Shown here: positions 16,800-22,970 of the stretch, one piece after another
How positions within the stretch are numbered: position 1 is the stretch's first letter
Layout of the letters: each line of letters begins with the position of its first letter
NCBI GenBank assembly: GCA_016716435.1
Contig: JADJWI010000003.1
Coordinates: 62,001-126,000 of the forward strand
DNA: 64,000 nt
Direction: 5' to 3'
From: Acidobacteriota bacterium
Lineage (GTDB): Bacteria; Acidobacteriota; Blastocatellia; Pyrinomonadales; Pyrinomonadaceae
Translations under genes and position numbers: made by a program
Notes under the pieces: generated by a model
Seen by the model: the letters and a program-made list of their open reading frames with translations, nothing else
Told to the model about the DNA's origin: nothing
Databases searched by the model: none

Positions 16800-17324
16800 A
16801 TGACCAAACGCTTCGCTTTTCTGCTCGCCTTCATTCTGCTCGGTTCGGCTGAGGCCGCCGATGCGCAAACGCGTCGGACGACCCGCCGACCCGCACCGCC
16901 AAAGGTAGTTACGAGCACCGCGCTTCCCACGAACGCGCTCGCCGAGCGTAAGGCCGGGGCTGAAAAAGCGGCGATCCAAATCAAAAATGTCAGCCGGTTC
17001 ATTTTCCTGCTCGGCGGCGTGGCAAAGGGGATTGAGGACATTGACAAAGACCCTCGAGCGAACCGGGCGGCGAAAGATGCCAACGAGACCAACAAACGGG
17101 AGCTTGTCCAGGCGATCAGGAACCTCGAGGCCGGCCTGCAGGCACTTGAGATCGAGTTCCGGACAAAGGAAACGCTCAAAAAGAACGTGCCTATCATCGG
17201 CGGTATCACCGAGCTTGCCCGAACTTCGGGCGACCTAGCCGCGGCGGGGCGTTTGACCGAGGCCGGGCGGCCGCTCTTGACCGTGGTCGAAAAGCTCTCG
17301 GACACGCTAGTCGAAATGCCTTAG
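16800..17324 (+). CDS. Secreted helical hypothetical protein
   Basis: The 174 residues begin with a signal peptide MTKRFAFLLAFILLGSAEAADA and an AGGACGG ribosome site. The basic TRRTTRRPAPPK linker is followed by a mostly helical body (KAGAEKAAIQIKNVSRF, KRELVQAIRNLEAGLQALE) with a Gly-rich FIFLLGGVAKGIED stretch near residue 65. No family recognised. Its stop overlaps the stop of the convergent thioredoxin-like gene by 3 bp (17322-17324 against 17321-17323), which suggests a compact gene pair. Confidence 0.7.
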   Translation: MTKRFAFLLAFILLGSAEAADAQTRRTTRRPAPPKVVTSTALPTNALAERKAGAEKAAIQIKNVSRFIFLLGGVAKGIEDIDKDPRANRAAKDANETNKRELVQAIRNLEAGLQALEIEFRTKETLKKNVPIIGGITELARTSGDLAAAGRLTEAGRPLLTVVEKLSDTLVEMP

Positions 17325-17983
17325 GGCTTTTGCAGCTTAGGCCCGGCGGTTGCGGGGTCGCAGGCCTCGACCGGTTCATTTCGGGCGCTTAACAACTCAC
17401 TTCCCGTCTCAAGCCCGAGCTTTTGCCGAATGAACTTTTCGGCCTCGGGCTTGATCATTTCGCCATTGATGACCTTCGGCCGCGTGACGAGCACGTCGCC
17501 ATCCGGCATGACCGCTGCGGGCTCGATAAAGACATACCAAGGCGTTCCCCATTTTCGCCTGTCGCCTGCCTCGCGGCGTTGCGTAAAGTGGACCGTCTTC
17601 TCGCGGTCGGCCGGTTTGTCGGTTTCATAGACCGATGGAAATGTGAGTTTTTTCTGCTCAAAGTGCTCGCGCATCTTCCGCAGCGAATCGTACTCGCCGA
17701 CGCCGATTATCGCCAGGCCCTGATCGCCGTATTTTTCATCCAGCTCGCGGACGAAGTCCACGTCATGGGCCCAGTTCGGGCACCACGGGGCCCAATAAAC
17801 GACCATCACGAACTTCTTGCCTTTGACGAACTCACGTAAGTTCGTCTCGCCTTCGCCATTCAAGTTCTTCCGGGTCCAATCCTTATAGGCAAAGTTGCCG
17901 TCGATGATCGGGGCCTGTTCGTATTGCCCAAATGCAACGGCCGCGGCCGCGAGGATGACGAAAAGTATCGATAAACGCTTCAT
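17321..17983 (-). CDS. Exported thioredoxin-fold protein (TlpA/redoxin-like) with a single active-site Cys
   Basis: A 220-residue protein with the signal MKRLSILFVILAAAAVAFG. The start at 17983 was chosen because the upstream in-frame extension has no signal-like character. The thioredoxin fold is evident in KFVMVVYWAPWCPNWAHD, LDEKYGDQGLAIIGVGEYD and KWGTPWYVFIEP (cis-Pro loop). The active site reads WCPNW: the resolving Cys of the usual WCxxC is missing, so classical disulfide exchange is unlikely. Another Cys (VEACDP) occurs only near the C-terminus. A peroxidatic, haem-handling or structural role are alternatives; none can be decided here. Confidence 0.78.
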   Translation of the reverse strand: MKRLSILFVILAAAAVAFGQYEQAPIIDGNFAYKDWTRKNLNGEGETNLREFVKGKKFVMVVYWAPWCPNWAHDVDFVRELDEKYGDQGLAIIGVGEYDSLRKMREHFEQKKLTFPSVYETDKPADREKTVHFTQRREAGDRRKWGTPWYVFIEPAAVMPDGDVLVTRPKVINGEMIKPEAEKFIRQKLGLETGSELLSARNEPVEACDPATAGPKLQKP

Positions 17984-18047
17984 AAAAACCTGCTTGAGAA
18001 AGATTATTGGTTCAGACGCAGTAACACAACCAAAAGTTGCAGATTGC

Positions 18048-18572
18048 CTACGCATCGCCGCCCTCCTGCAAGAGTTTCGACCGCCGCCCGAACAGCCGCC
18101 CGCCCCAATAGACAACATTGAGGTAAATACCAGTCAGCACCGAGAGCGTCGCGATGCCGGAAAGGATGAGTAGCAGCGGCACCTGCCAGCGGCCGGCAAA
18201 GAAATAGAAATGCGCCTCGCGGAAGAAACGCGTCCGGGCCGTAGGCGGCTTTGAAAACTCGGCAACGCCGGTCTCGGCGTCGATAAATATCGAATCTGCC
18301 CCGAGCCCGCCTATCGACTGATATTGCGGACGGCCGTCTTTCATCAGCAGCGTCAGCGCCGTTGTCGGGAGTTCGCGTCCGGCGAGCCGGTTGGCGCTTG
18401 CGATCGCCTCGGCCGGCGAAATGCGGACGCGCTCGGCAGCGATATTTTCGACCACGCCGCCCTCGACCGCGTTCGGGAGCGAGTAAAGAAATCCGCTCGC
18501 CGCCCAGCCGAGCAGCGGAATGGCGGCCGCGAGGCCGAGCAGAAGATGCAGTTTGTAGATAAAAGCTCGCAT
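18048..18572 (-). CDS. PepSY-associated membrane protein
   Basis: This 174-residue protein begins with the PepSY_TM hallmark MRAFIYKLHLLLGLAAAIPLLGWAASG, one membrane helix that acts as signal anchor. A periplasmic PepSY-like region (about residues 45-115) contains RISPAEAIASANRLAG and YQSIGG...ADSIFIDAETGV. A second helix is VPLLLILSGIATLSVLTGIYL. Related proteins sit beside iron and ferric reductase systems; none is adjacent here. An in-frame GTG at 18593 would add seven residues. It lies 64 bp upstream of the thioredoxin-like gene on the same strand, so co-transcription is possible. Confidence 0.75.
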   Translation of the reverse strand: MRAFIYKLHLLLGLAAAIPLLGWAASGFLYSLPNAVEGGVVENIAAERVRISPAEAIASANRLAGRELPTTALTLLMKDGRPQYQSIGGLGADSIFIDAETGVAEFSKPPTARTRFFREAHFYFFAGRWQVPLLLILSGIATLSVLTGIYLNVVYWGGRLFGRRSKLLQEGGDA

Positions 18573-18665
18573 AATAAAAAGCCAGATTAACACACCCGCC
18601 GGCCGCCAATTTTGGCCCCGTGCGGATTAAATTCGGAGTGCGACTATGCTAATCTGAGAACACTT

Positions 18666-19091
18666 ATGAGTGCTCCGACAGTTACCGAGATCTTCAAGCG
18701 TGCGCTTGAGCTTCGCGAAAAGAACCCGAACGCCGATTACCCGGCCCTGAAGTCGCAGTTGATCGGCGAGTATTCCGGCAAGCCGTTTCCGGACACCGCC
18801 TATCTGACCATCCCGGAATATGACAACATCGTGCCGGAAGAGGACTGGACCGCCGGGCTGCCTGTAACGCTCCGCGGCATTCAGAACGAGGACTGGAACG
18901 ACGTCATTCATGGCATCATCATCAGCCTCGAGCAGGTCGAGAACTATCCGATCCAGTCCGGCCGCGAGGACGACCCGACCAAGGACTGGCGCAACCGAAG
19001 CTCGCGGATCGCCGAGGCCGAGGACAAGGTGACCGAAAAATGGATGCCCGAAGACCTGATGTCCCTCGCCAAACGAAATACTCATAACTGA
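18666..19091 (+). CDS. Conserved hypothetical cytoplasmic protein
   Basis: The 141 acidic residues carry no signal or membrane segment. N-terminal helix VTEIFKRALELREKNPN, then PFPDTAYLTIPEYDNIVPEEDW, and a helical RIAEAEDKVTEKWMPEDLM. I do not recognise the family. ATG 18666 follows the start-like GAGAA; an in-frame ATG at 18612 would add 18 residues lacking the compositional character of the rest. A strong terminator follows at 19119, so it is probably a single-gene transcript. Confidence 0.65.
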   Translation: MSAPTVTEIFKRALELREKNPNADYPALKSQLIGEYSGKPFPDTAYLTIPEYDNIVPEEDWTAGLPVTLRGIQNEDWNDVIHGIIISLEQVENYPIQSGREDDPTKDWRNRSSRIAEAEDKVTEKWMPEDLMSLAKRNTHN

Positions 19092-19118
19092 CCTCCTCTC
19101 CGCAGTTTCTGACCAGAA

Positions 19119-19155
19119 AGCGTCTCCGGCCGGGCCGGGAACGCTTTTTTCTTTT
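19119..19155 (+). terminator. Intrinsic terminator
   Basis: AGCGTCTCCGGC at 19119-19130 pairs with GCCGGGAACGCT at 19134-19145 (two imperfect positions) and is followed by TTTTTTCTTTT. It lies 27 bp after the stop of the 141-residue hypothetical gene. Confidence 0.75.
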
Positions 19156-19193
19156 GGGCTGCGTGTTTCATTTTTTATAAGGGCCATAGGTTT

Positions 19194-19256
19194 CTGAAAC
19201 GGTTGAAACGAATGAATGAAATGAAATGCCTGAAAGACGTGAAACGCTTGAAACGC
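19194..19256. repeat. Degenerate tandem array, period 9 nt, seven units
   Basis: Seven consecutive 9-mers in strict register with the consensus NTGAAACGN. Examples: CTGAAACGG, TTGAAACGA, ATGAAATGC, GTGAAACGC, TTGAAACGC. No interruption or length change occurs. Confidence 0.8.
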
Positions 19257-19272
19257 TCTGGAGTTTTGAGTC

Positions 19273-19286
19273 CCGGCTTTAGCCGG
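19273..19286. repeat. Short palindrome CCGGC-TTTA-GCCGG
   Basis: Five-bp perfect stem with a TTTA loop, flanked by GTC and CCTC. It has the same form as the palindrome at 19800-19813 (CCAGC-TTTA-GCTGG, also followed by CCTC). Confidence 0.5.
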
Positions 19287-19294
19287 CCTCTCGG

Positions 19295-19329
19295 ATTCCG
19301 CATTCCGCATTCCACCTTCCGCATTTGGT
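19295..19329. repeat. Heptamer array (ATTCCGC type), five units
   Basis: ATTCCGC, ATTCCGC, ATTCCAC, CTTCCGC, ATTTGGT in unbroken 7-nt register. Confidence 0.75.
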
Positions 19330-19371
19330 AGTGTTCTGTTTTTTTCGGGCATCGCGCGTTCGCGGAAACGC

Positions 19372-19452
19372 CGTGAACACCGAAAACATCGCGAACATCT
19401 GGAACGATTGGGACGAATGGGACAGATGGGACATCTTGGACATCTGGGACAC
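19372..19452. repeat. Degenerate tandem array, period 9 nt, nine units
   Basis: Nine consecutive 9-mers running from CGTGAACAC through CTGGAACGA, TTGGGACGA, ATGGGACAT to CTGGGACAC. The consensus NTGGGACAN drifts gradually along the array. It shares the NTGRRACRN frame with the array at 19194. Confidence 0.8.
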
Positions 19453-19601
19453 GCGGCCGGGATTGGGTCTTGGAGTTGTGGCTTTCTCTCGCATTGTCAA
19501 TTGTTAATCGGACCATTGTTAATTGGTCAAAAATGGAGATTGGGCTTTGGTCTTTGGTCTTTGTTTTTTGCATTTTCACACTCGAACTTGGCATTCCTTT
19601 T

Positions 19602-19636
19602 AATTACGAATTACTAATTTCTAATTATTAATTGGC
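19602..19636. repeat. Heptamer array (AATTNNN type), five units
   Basis: AATTACG, AATTACT, AATTTCT, AATTATT, AATTGGC in unbroken 7-nt register. Confidence 0.7.
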
Positions 19637-19799
19637 TGGAATGAAGGTGCTCCGGTCTGCTTCCCCGTTGCTCACTGCTCACTTCCTCCCGCTGTCCATT
19701 TTCTTAGGCCGTCAGACGAAATTGAATGGCGATCCGTGAGAAATGGAAGATATGGATGATATGGAAGGTGCGAGTTGTGATGTTGCGATGTTCGGAGTT

Positions 19800-19840
19800 C
19801 CAGCTTTAGCTGGCCTCCGGAACGCGGGCATCCTGCCCGC
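19800..19840. repeat. Two adjacent short hairpins
   Basis: CCAGC-TTTA-GCTGG at 19800-19813, then GCGGGCA-TCC-TGCCCGC at 19824-19840, a perfect 7-bp stem. The first is the sibling of the palindrome at 19273-19286. No gene ends nearby, so they are not terminators. Confidence 0.5.
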
Positions 19841-19927
19841 CGCAAGTAGGAACCACAAAAAAAGAAACGAAGAAACCGGAACTCAAGTTTGGCTTTCTCC
19901 TTTACCCTTTACCCTTTTTCCTTATTA

Positions 19928-20010
19928 CGGAACACCCTCCCTACCGGTCGGGTTTCCGCCTGTGGTGACGCCCAACGCGTCGCGCGGCCCGACCGCGACG
20001 GAGGGCTCCG
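19928..20010. repeat. Inverted pair of REP-like units
   Basis: The left unit (19928-19952) reads CCCTCC-CTACC-GGTCGGG. The right unit (19988-20010) is the inverse, CCCGACC-GCGAC-GGAGGG. The same core, CCCTCC-CTTAC-GGTCGGG, recurs at 22825-22844. Two inverted copies 35 bp apart resemble the BIME arrangement of enterobacterial REPs. Confidence 0.55.
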
Positions 20011-20044
20011 ATGAAGGGGCCTGCACGTAAGTAAGGGCGGTTTC

Positions 20045-20100
20045 TCGAATTCGGAATTCGGAATGATGAATTCGGAATCTGGAATCTGGAATTTGGAATT
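20045..20100. repeat. Heptamer array (CGGAATT/TGGAATC type), eight units
   Basis: TCGAATT, CGGAATT, CGGAATG, ATGAATT, CGGAATC, TGGAATC, TGGAATT, TGGAATT in strict register. The core GGAAT is the reverse complement of the ATTCC core at 22859-22970, so the two arrays face each other across the three genes between them. Confidence 0.85.
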
Positions 20101-20236
20101 TCCGATCCCTCTTGACTTCACTGCTACAATTATCCCAACAAGCCAACCGCCGCCCGGCCCGGAGCATCTTTGATGGTTGGAAACATGCAATTTCGAAAGC
20201 CGGACGAGATTATCATCGAGTCAAACGGAGCGAGCA

Positions 20237-20899
20237 ATGTCAAACTTACTATCCGAGACAAGATGCGTTTGCGCTAAATCGATCATATTTTTCGTAGCTG
20301 CCCTATTCGTCGCATGTGGTGGCGCGAACCTTGATCCTCCTGGAAGGGCACAAGCTAGCAATACGCAGGTGCCAGTCGAACGTGACAAGGAAGACAGCCT
20401 TGCGAACAGGCTTTCGGCTCTGTATGACGCTAAGAATTGTCGTGGCTTCTTCGATACATTCCCAAGTTCTTTCTCGGAATTCGAACGACTTTACGGGTTC
20501 AACGATGCTACGAGTGAGAGCCCTCTTTATTCGAAGTATGAAAGACACGTTCAGTATTTCTTAAGTTGTCCGGACATTTCCATTCGCGAACGGCTCGAAA
20601 AGGCGATTGGCGTCGGAGTCGGCGGCAAATGGGATGCGGACGCTACAGCAAAGATACAGGAAGCAAGTTATGAATTGATCAAAGAGAATCCTGCAGAATC
20701 GGAAGAAATTCTAGACCGCTTGCCTGAAACGCAGGCGTCCTCGTTTTGGTTTTTCGTCCTTGATGGTCCGCACCCACAAGACAATGCGACCCTTGAAAAA
20801 GTGAATGTCCTGGTGAATGCGTTAGGCAAAGAATCGAAGCAATCACAGCTACTGACGGTGCAGCACCAAGAACTGCTCAGAAACGCGCGTTCACATTGA
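20237..20899 (+). CDS. Lipoprotein of unknown function
   Basis: The 220 residues start at ATG 20237, with GGAG 6 bp upstream. The signal ends in a lipobox (AALFVACGG). The mature protein is helical with conserved-looking segments LYDAKNCRGFFDTFPSSFSEFERLYGF and HVQYFLSCPDISIRERLEKAIGVGVGGKW. Three Cys beyond the lipid Cys could form one disulfide. No family recognised. Base composition is clearly more AT-rich than genes on either side. First of three secreted-protein genes between the repeat arrays. Confidence 0.7.
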   Translation: MSNLLSETRCVCAKSIIFFVAALFVACGGANLDPPGRAQASNTQVPVERDKEDSLANRLSALYDAKNCRGFFDTFPSSFSEFERLYGFNDATSESPLYSKYERHVQYFLSCPDISIRERLEKAIGVGVGGKWDADATAKIQEASYELIKENPAESEEILDRLPETQASSFWFFVLDGPHPQDNATLEKVNVLVNALGKESKQSQLLTVQHQELLRNARSH

Positions 20900-20957
20900 G
20901 ACAGCTATGGATGCCCAAGTAAATTGGTATATGCAACGACGAAGGAGGTATTTGGTT

Positions 20958-21635
20958 GTGAATCGTACAGAGGGATCGAATGCATTTGATCTCACTTGCA
21001 GTTTTTCAGTGGTCGGTTTCATGGTAGTTGTCCTTGCTAGTTGGGTCGTTGGCCAGACAGTCGATGTTCGCGACACTAGCATGCCGAATGTTTATTTGTC
21101 CTTCGAGAATCAAAGGCAGTCAAATTCCGGAACTCGCGGCAAAAGGGATTCACTGTTCATTTTCCGAATTCATAATAATCTTTCGGTCCCGATCAATGTC
21201 GCGGCCAATTTCGACAATCGGTCTTCAGGTGAAATCGAGGATGGCTCCTACCAAATGCCAGACGGGAGACTTGGAACGTTTCTGAAATCCGGGGCAGAAG
21301 TAGAGCTGTGCTTTGACGCTGAGGGGCTTTTCGTCCCCCAAGGAAATACGACTCATAAAAAAGCGAAAGCCCCCGCGAATGAGTCTCTCAAGGACAGTTG
21401 TGATTTTCGTGTCAATGGAAAGCAACGAGCAGATCCTTTTGAAAGGGGCTATTGGATACGACCGGGAGAGTACGTTAGGTTTGCAGTTCCTTCGAAGATC
21501 ATCAAGGCGAATACAAAACTCTTTACCGATTTCAGTTATCCTTGGGAGTTCCGCGACGGGATCATGAGACTGAATGAACCGCGGCATAGGGTGTATTTTT
21601 TCTATTATGATCTGCCTGTCGAGTTACTGCCGTAA
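20958..21635 (+). CDS. Exported protein of unknown function
   Basis: The start was set at GTG 20958 because GAAGGAGGT ends 8 bp before it; an ATG at 20907 has no such site. The resulting 225-residue protein opens MNRTEGSNAFDLTC and then one hydrophobic segment SVVGFMVVVLASWVVG, a signal anchor or signal peptide. The mature part is beta-rich (VYLSFENQ, LFIFRIHNNLSVPINVAANF, YWIRPGEYVRFAVP, HRVYFFYYDLPVELLP) and looks like an Ig-like domain. No named family. It is AT-richer than the surroundings and ends 9 bp before a strong ribosome site for the next, apparently frameshifted, gene. Confidence 0.7.
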   Translation: MNRTEGSNAFDLTCSFSVVGFMVVVLASWVVGQTVDVRDTSMPNVYLSFENQRQSNSGTRGKRDSLFIFRIHNNLSVPINVAANFDNRSSGEIEDGSYQMPDGRLGTFLKSGAEVELCFDAEGLFVPQGNTTHKKAKAPANESLKDSCDFRVNGKQRADPFERGYWIRPGEYVRFAVPSKIIKANTKLFTDFSYPWEFRDGIMRLNEPRHRVYFFYYDLPVELLP

Positions 21636-21675
21636 GAGGACAAGATGAAGAGAGTTTAGACTCTGGCTTACGTTG

Positions 21676-22551
21676 ATGTTCTCGCTGGTCTTGCTGGTTT
21701 CTGCCGTTTCCGCGCAGACGGGCGGCGTATGTGCGATGAATCCATCTGCGGAGAGATCTGTTCAAGCGGATGCGTTTTGCGGCCCGGCGGGATGCAAGCA
21801 GTTTGACTTTCAAGGCGTATCCTTTCGCGTGCCCAGAAATTTTGTTATCCGAAATGTGAATGGAATTGAGGGAACGAGCTTGGTCTCCGAGCATGATGAC
21901 ATTTTGCTTTCGGTTGACGTCCACCCGGACGCGTCACGGCCGACTTTCGAGAGGCGATTAGAGAGCTTTCGGGATGAGGTTTCGATTGTCGGAAACATTC
22001 GTTATTGGCGATGGGAGTTTGGTGAATTGACGGGCTGGAAACATTCGATCGGGGTCAATGTTTGGGATGACAGTAAAAATATGTACACGGCGTCGGTGAT
22101 ATTTCTGACGAAGTCACCCAACCACGTGGCTCTTGGAAAAGGAATCATTAATTCGGTTTGCTACGAGAAGAAGGAGCGGTCTGATTCTGGATCGACGATC
22201 GATCTTTGCGATATTCAAGCGAAGCCTTCGGAGTTTCTCAACAAAACGCTCGAGGTACGCGCCGACTACGTCGCGGGATTCGAAATGGGCTGGTTCGAGG
22301 ACGTTCGTGGGTGTGATGCCAAGCAAACGAGTGCGATCGTTTATTTGTTTGACGAGGAATTCGCAAAGGCTACGGGGAAGGCCCAACACAGGCGCTTTGA
22401 GCGAAAACTCAAAATTCGGCGCGACGTAGGCTTGCCGCGTTCCGTTCGAGGTACTTATCGGATCCGGGTTGAACCCTATGCGAAAAGAAATGAGATGGAT
22501 CGGCGTTTCGATTATCAGATTCGTGTCCTTGCGGCTGTAACGATCGAGTAG
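21676..22551 (+). CDS. Exported protein of unknown function; 5' end apparently frameshifted
   Basis: The open frame gives 291 residues. It starts with the hydrophobic core of a signal peptide (MFSLVLLVSAVSAQ) but lacks the usual positive n-region. A better start, ATG 21645 behind AAGAGGA, reads Met-Lys-Arg-Val and hits TAG; moving the frame by one base joins it to LWLTLMFSLVLL. The N-terminal half (about 30-160) contains FDFQGVSFRVPRNFVIR; the C-terminal half looks OB-fold-like (LNKTLEVRADYVAG, TYRIRVEPYAKR). Three Cys lie near the centre. No named family. Confidence 0.65.
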   Translation: MFSLVLLVSAVSAQTGGVCAMNPSAERSVQADAFCGPAGCKQFDFQGVSFRVPRNFVIRNVNGIEGTSLVSEHDDILLSVDVHPDASRPTFERRLESFRDEVSIVGNIRYWRWEFGELTGWKHSIGVNVWDDSKNMYTASVIFLTKSPNHVALGKGIINSVCYEKKERSDSGSTIDLCDIQAKPSEFLNKTLEVRADYVAGFEMGWFEDVRGCDAKQTSAIVYLFDEEFAKATGKAQHRRFERKLKIRRDVGLPRSVRGTYRIRVEPYAKRNEMDRRFDYQIRVLAAVTIE

Positions 22552-22631
22552 GATAGAGCTTCTCGTTCATGCAAGCACGTTCGATGCCAATGTCGTCGTC
22601 TTCAACGACTCGGTTTGGTGCTATGGCCCGA

Positions 22632-22651
22632 CCCACGTCTTGCGACGTGGG
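22632..22651. repeat. Perfect hairpin CCCACGTC-TTGC-GACGTGGG
   Basis: Eight-bp stem with a TTGC loop, about 80 bp after a stop codon and with no T-tract. Its flanks GCCCGA and CTAC resemble those of the other REP-like units here. Confidence 0.55.
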
Positions 22652-22718
22652 CTACATCGATGGCGTCGTCTTCGACGAATTTGGCTTTTCTGCCTGCTGC
22701 ATTCTGAGTTGGATGTTA

Positions 22719-22776
22719 AGCCCTTGCTTACGCGCAGGCTTCTGCATTGGAGCCCTTGCTTACGCGCAGGCCTCTG
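22719..22776. repeat. Two direct copies of a REP-like unit
   Basis: Copies at 22719-22744 and 22751-22776 share 21 identical bases beginning AGCCCTTGCTTACGCG and then differ by one base. Each is an imperfect palindrome (GCCCTTGC-TTAC-GCGCAGGC). Confidence 0.65.
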
Positions 22777-22786
22777 ACACAAGCGG

Positions 22787-22821
22787 ATTCCGCATTCATC
22801 ATTCCGCATTCCCCATTAAGT
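22787..22821. repeat. Heptamer array (ATTCCGC type), five units
   Basis: ATTCCGC, ATTCATC, ATTCCGC, ATTCCCC, ATTAAGT in 7-nt register, the same unit as at 19295. Confidence 0.75.
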
Positions 22822-22824
22822 TGC

Positions 22825-22844
22825 GCCCTCCCTTACGGTCGGGC
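22825..22844. repeat. REP-like unit GCCCTCC-CTTAC-GGTCGGGC
   Basis: Same core as the inverted pair at 19928-20010; only the five central bases differ. Confidence 0.55.
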
Positions 22845-22858
22845 TACTGACACGGTGC

Positions 22859-22970
22859 GAATTCCAGATTCCAAATTCCAGATTCCAAATTCGCATTCAC
22901 AACTCACCATTTCACCACTCACTATTCAACATTAACTATTCATCATTCATCATTCCGCATTCCTAATTCC
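22859..22970. repeat. Heptamer array (NNATTCN type), sixteen units, overlapping a gene end
   Basis: Sixteen consecutive 7-mers from GAATTCC, AGATTCC, AAATTCC through CTATTCA, TCATTCA to GCATTCC and TAATTCC, without any register break. The last units lie inside the MBL-fold gene (stop at 22943) and encode its final residues on the other strand. Confidence 0.85.

Larger units (their letters stand above)
19156..20236. other. Gene-free region of about 1.1 kb rich in short-period arrays and REP-like palindromes
   Basis: No believable gene is seen. The region holds two 9-nt-period arrays (19194-19256, 19372-19452) and a three-unit one at 19741-19767. Three 7-nt-period arrays lie at 19295-19329, 19602-19636 and 20045-20100. 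Four palindromes or inverted pairs are present (19273-19286, 19800-19813, 19824-19840, 19928-20010). Small open frames here are translations of the arrays (Trp/Asp-rich or Phe/His-rich peptides) and have no ribosome sites. The composition is much more AT-rich than the flanking genes. Confidence 0.75.
22552..22942. other. Gene-free region of palindromes and heptamer arrays
   Basis: Nothing coding is seen. From left to right it holds a perfect hairpin (22632-22651), two direct copies of a REP-like unit (22719-22744, 22751-22776), a 5-unit heptamer array (22787-22821), a REP-like unit (22825-22844) and the start of a 16-unit heptamer array (22859-22970). The last runs on into the 3' end of the next gene. 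Confidence 0.75.

Noticed and set aside
18004..18609. 201-residue reverse frame overlapping the PepSY gene
   Set aside because: It is a shifted frame of the PepSY coding region, Arg/Gly-rich and without membrane segments that make sense.
19325..19507. Trp/Asp-rich 60-residue frame and the overlapping reverse frames in the repeat region
   Set aside because: They are only translations of the 9-nt-period arrays; no start signal, and the reading continues into unrelated DNA.
21645..21676. Programmed ribosomal frameshift
   Set aside because: No slippery heptamer or downstream stem is visible, and the site is four codons after the start; an error or mutation is simpler.
22787..22970. CRISPR array
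   Set aside because: Units are 7 nt with no spacers of unique sequence, and no cas gene lies in the window.
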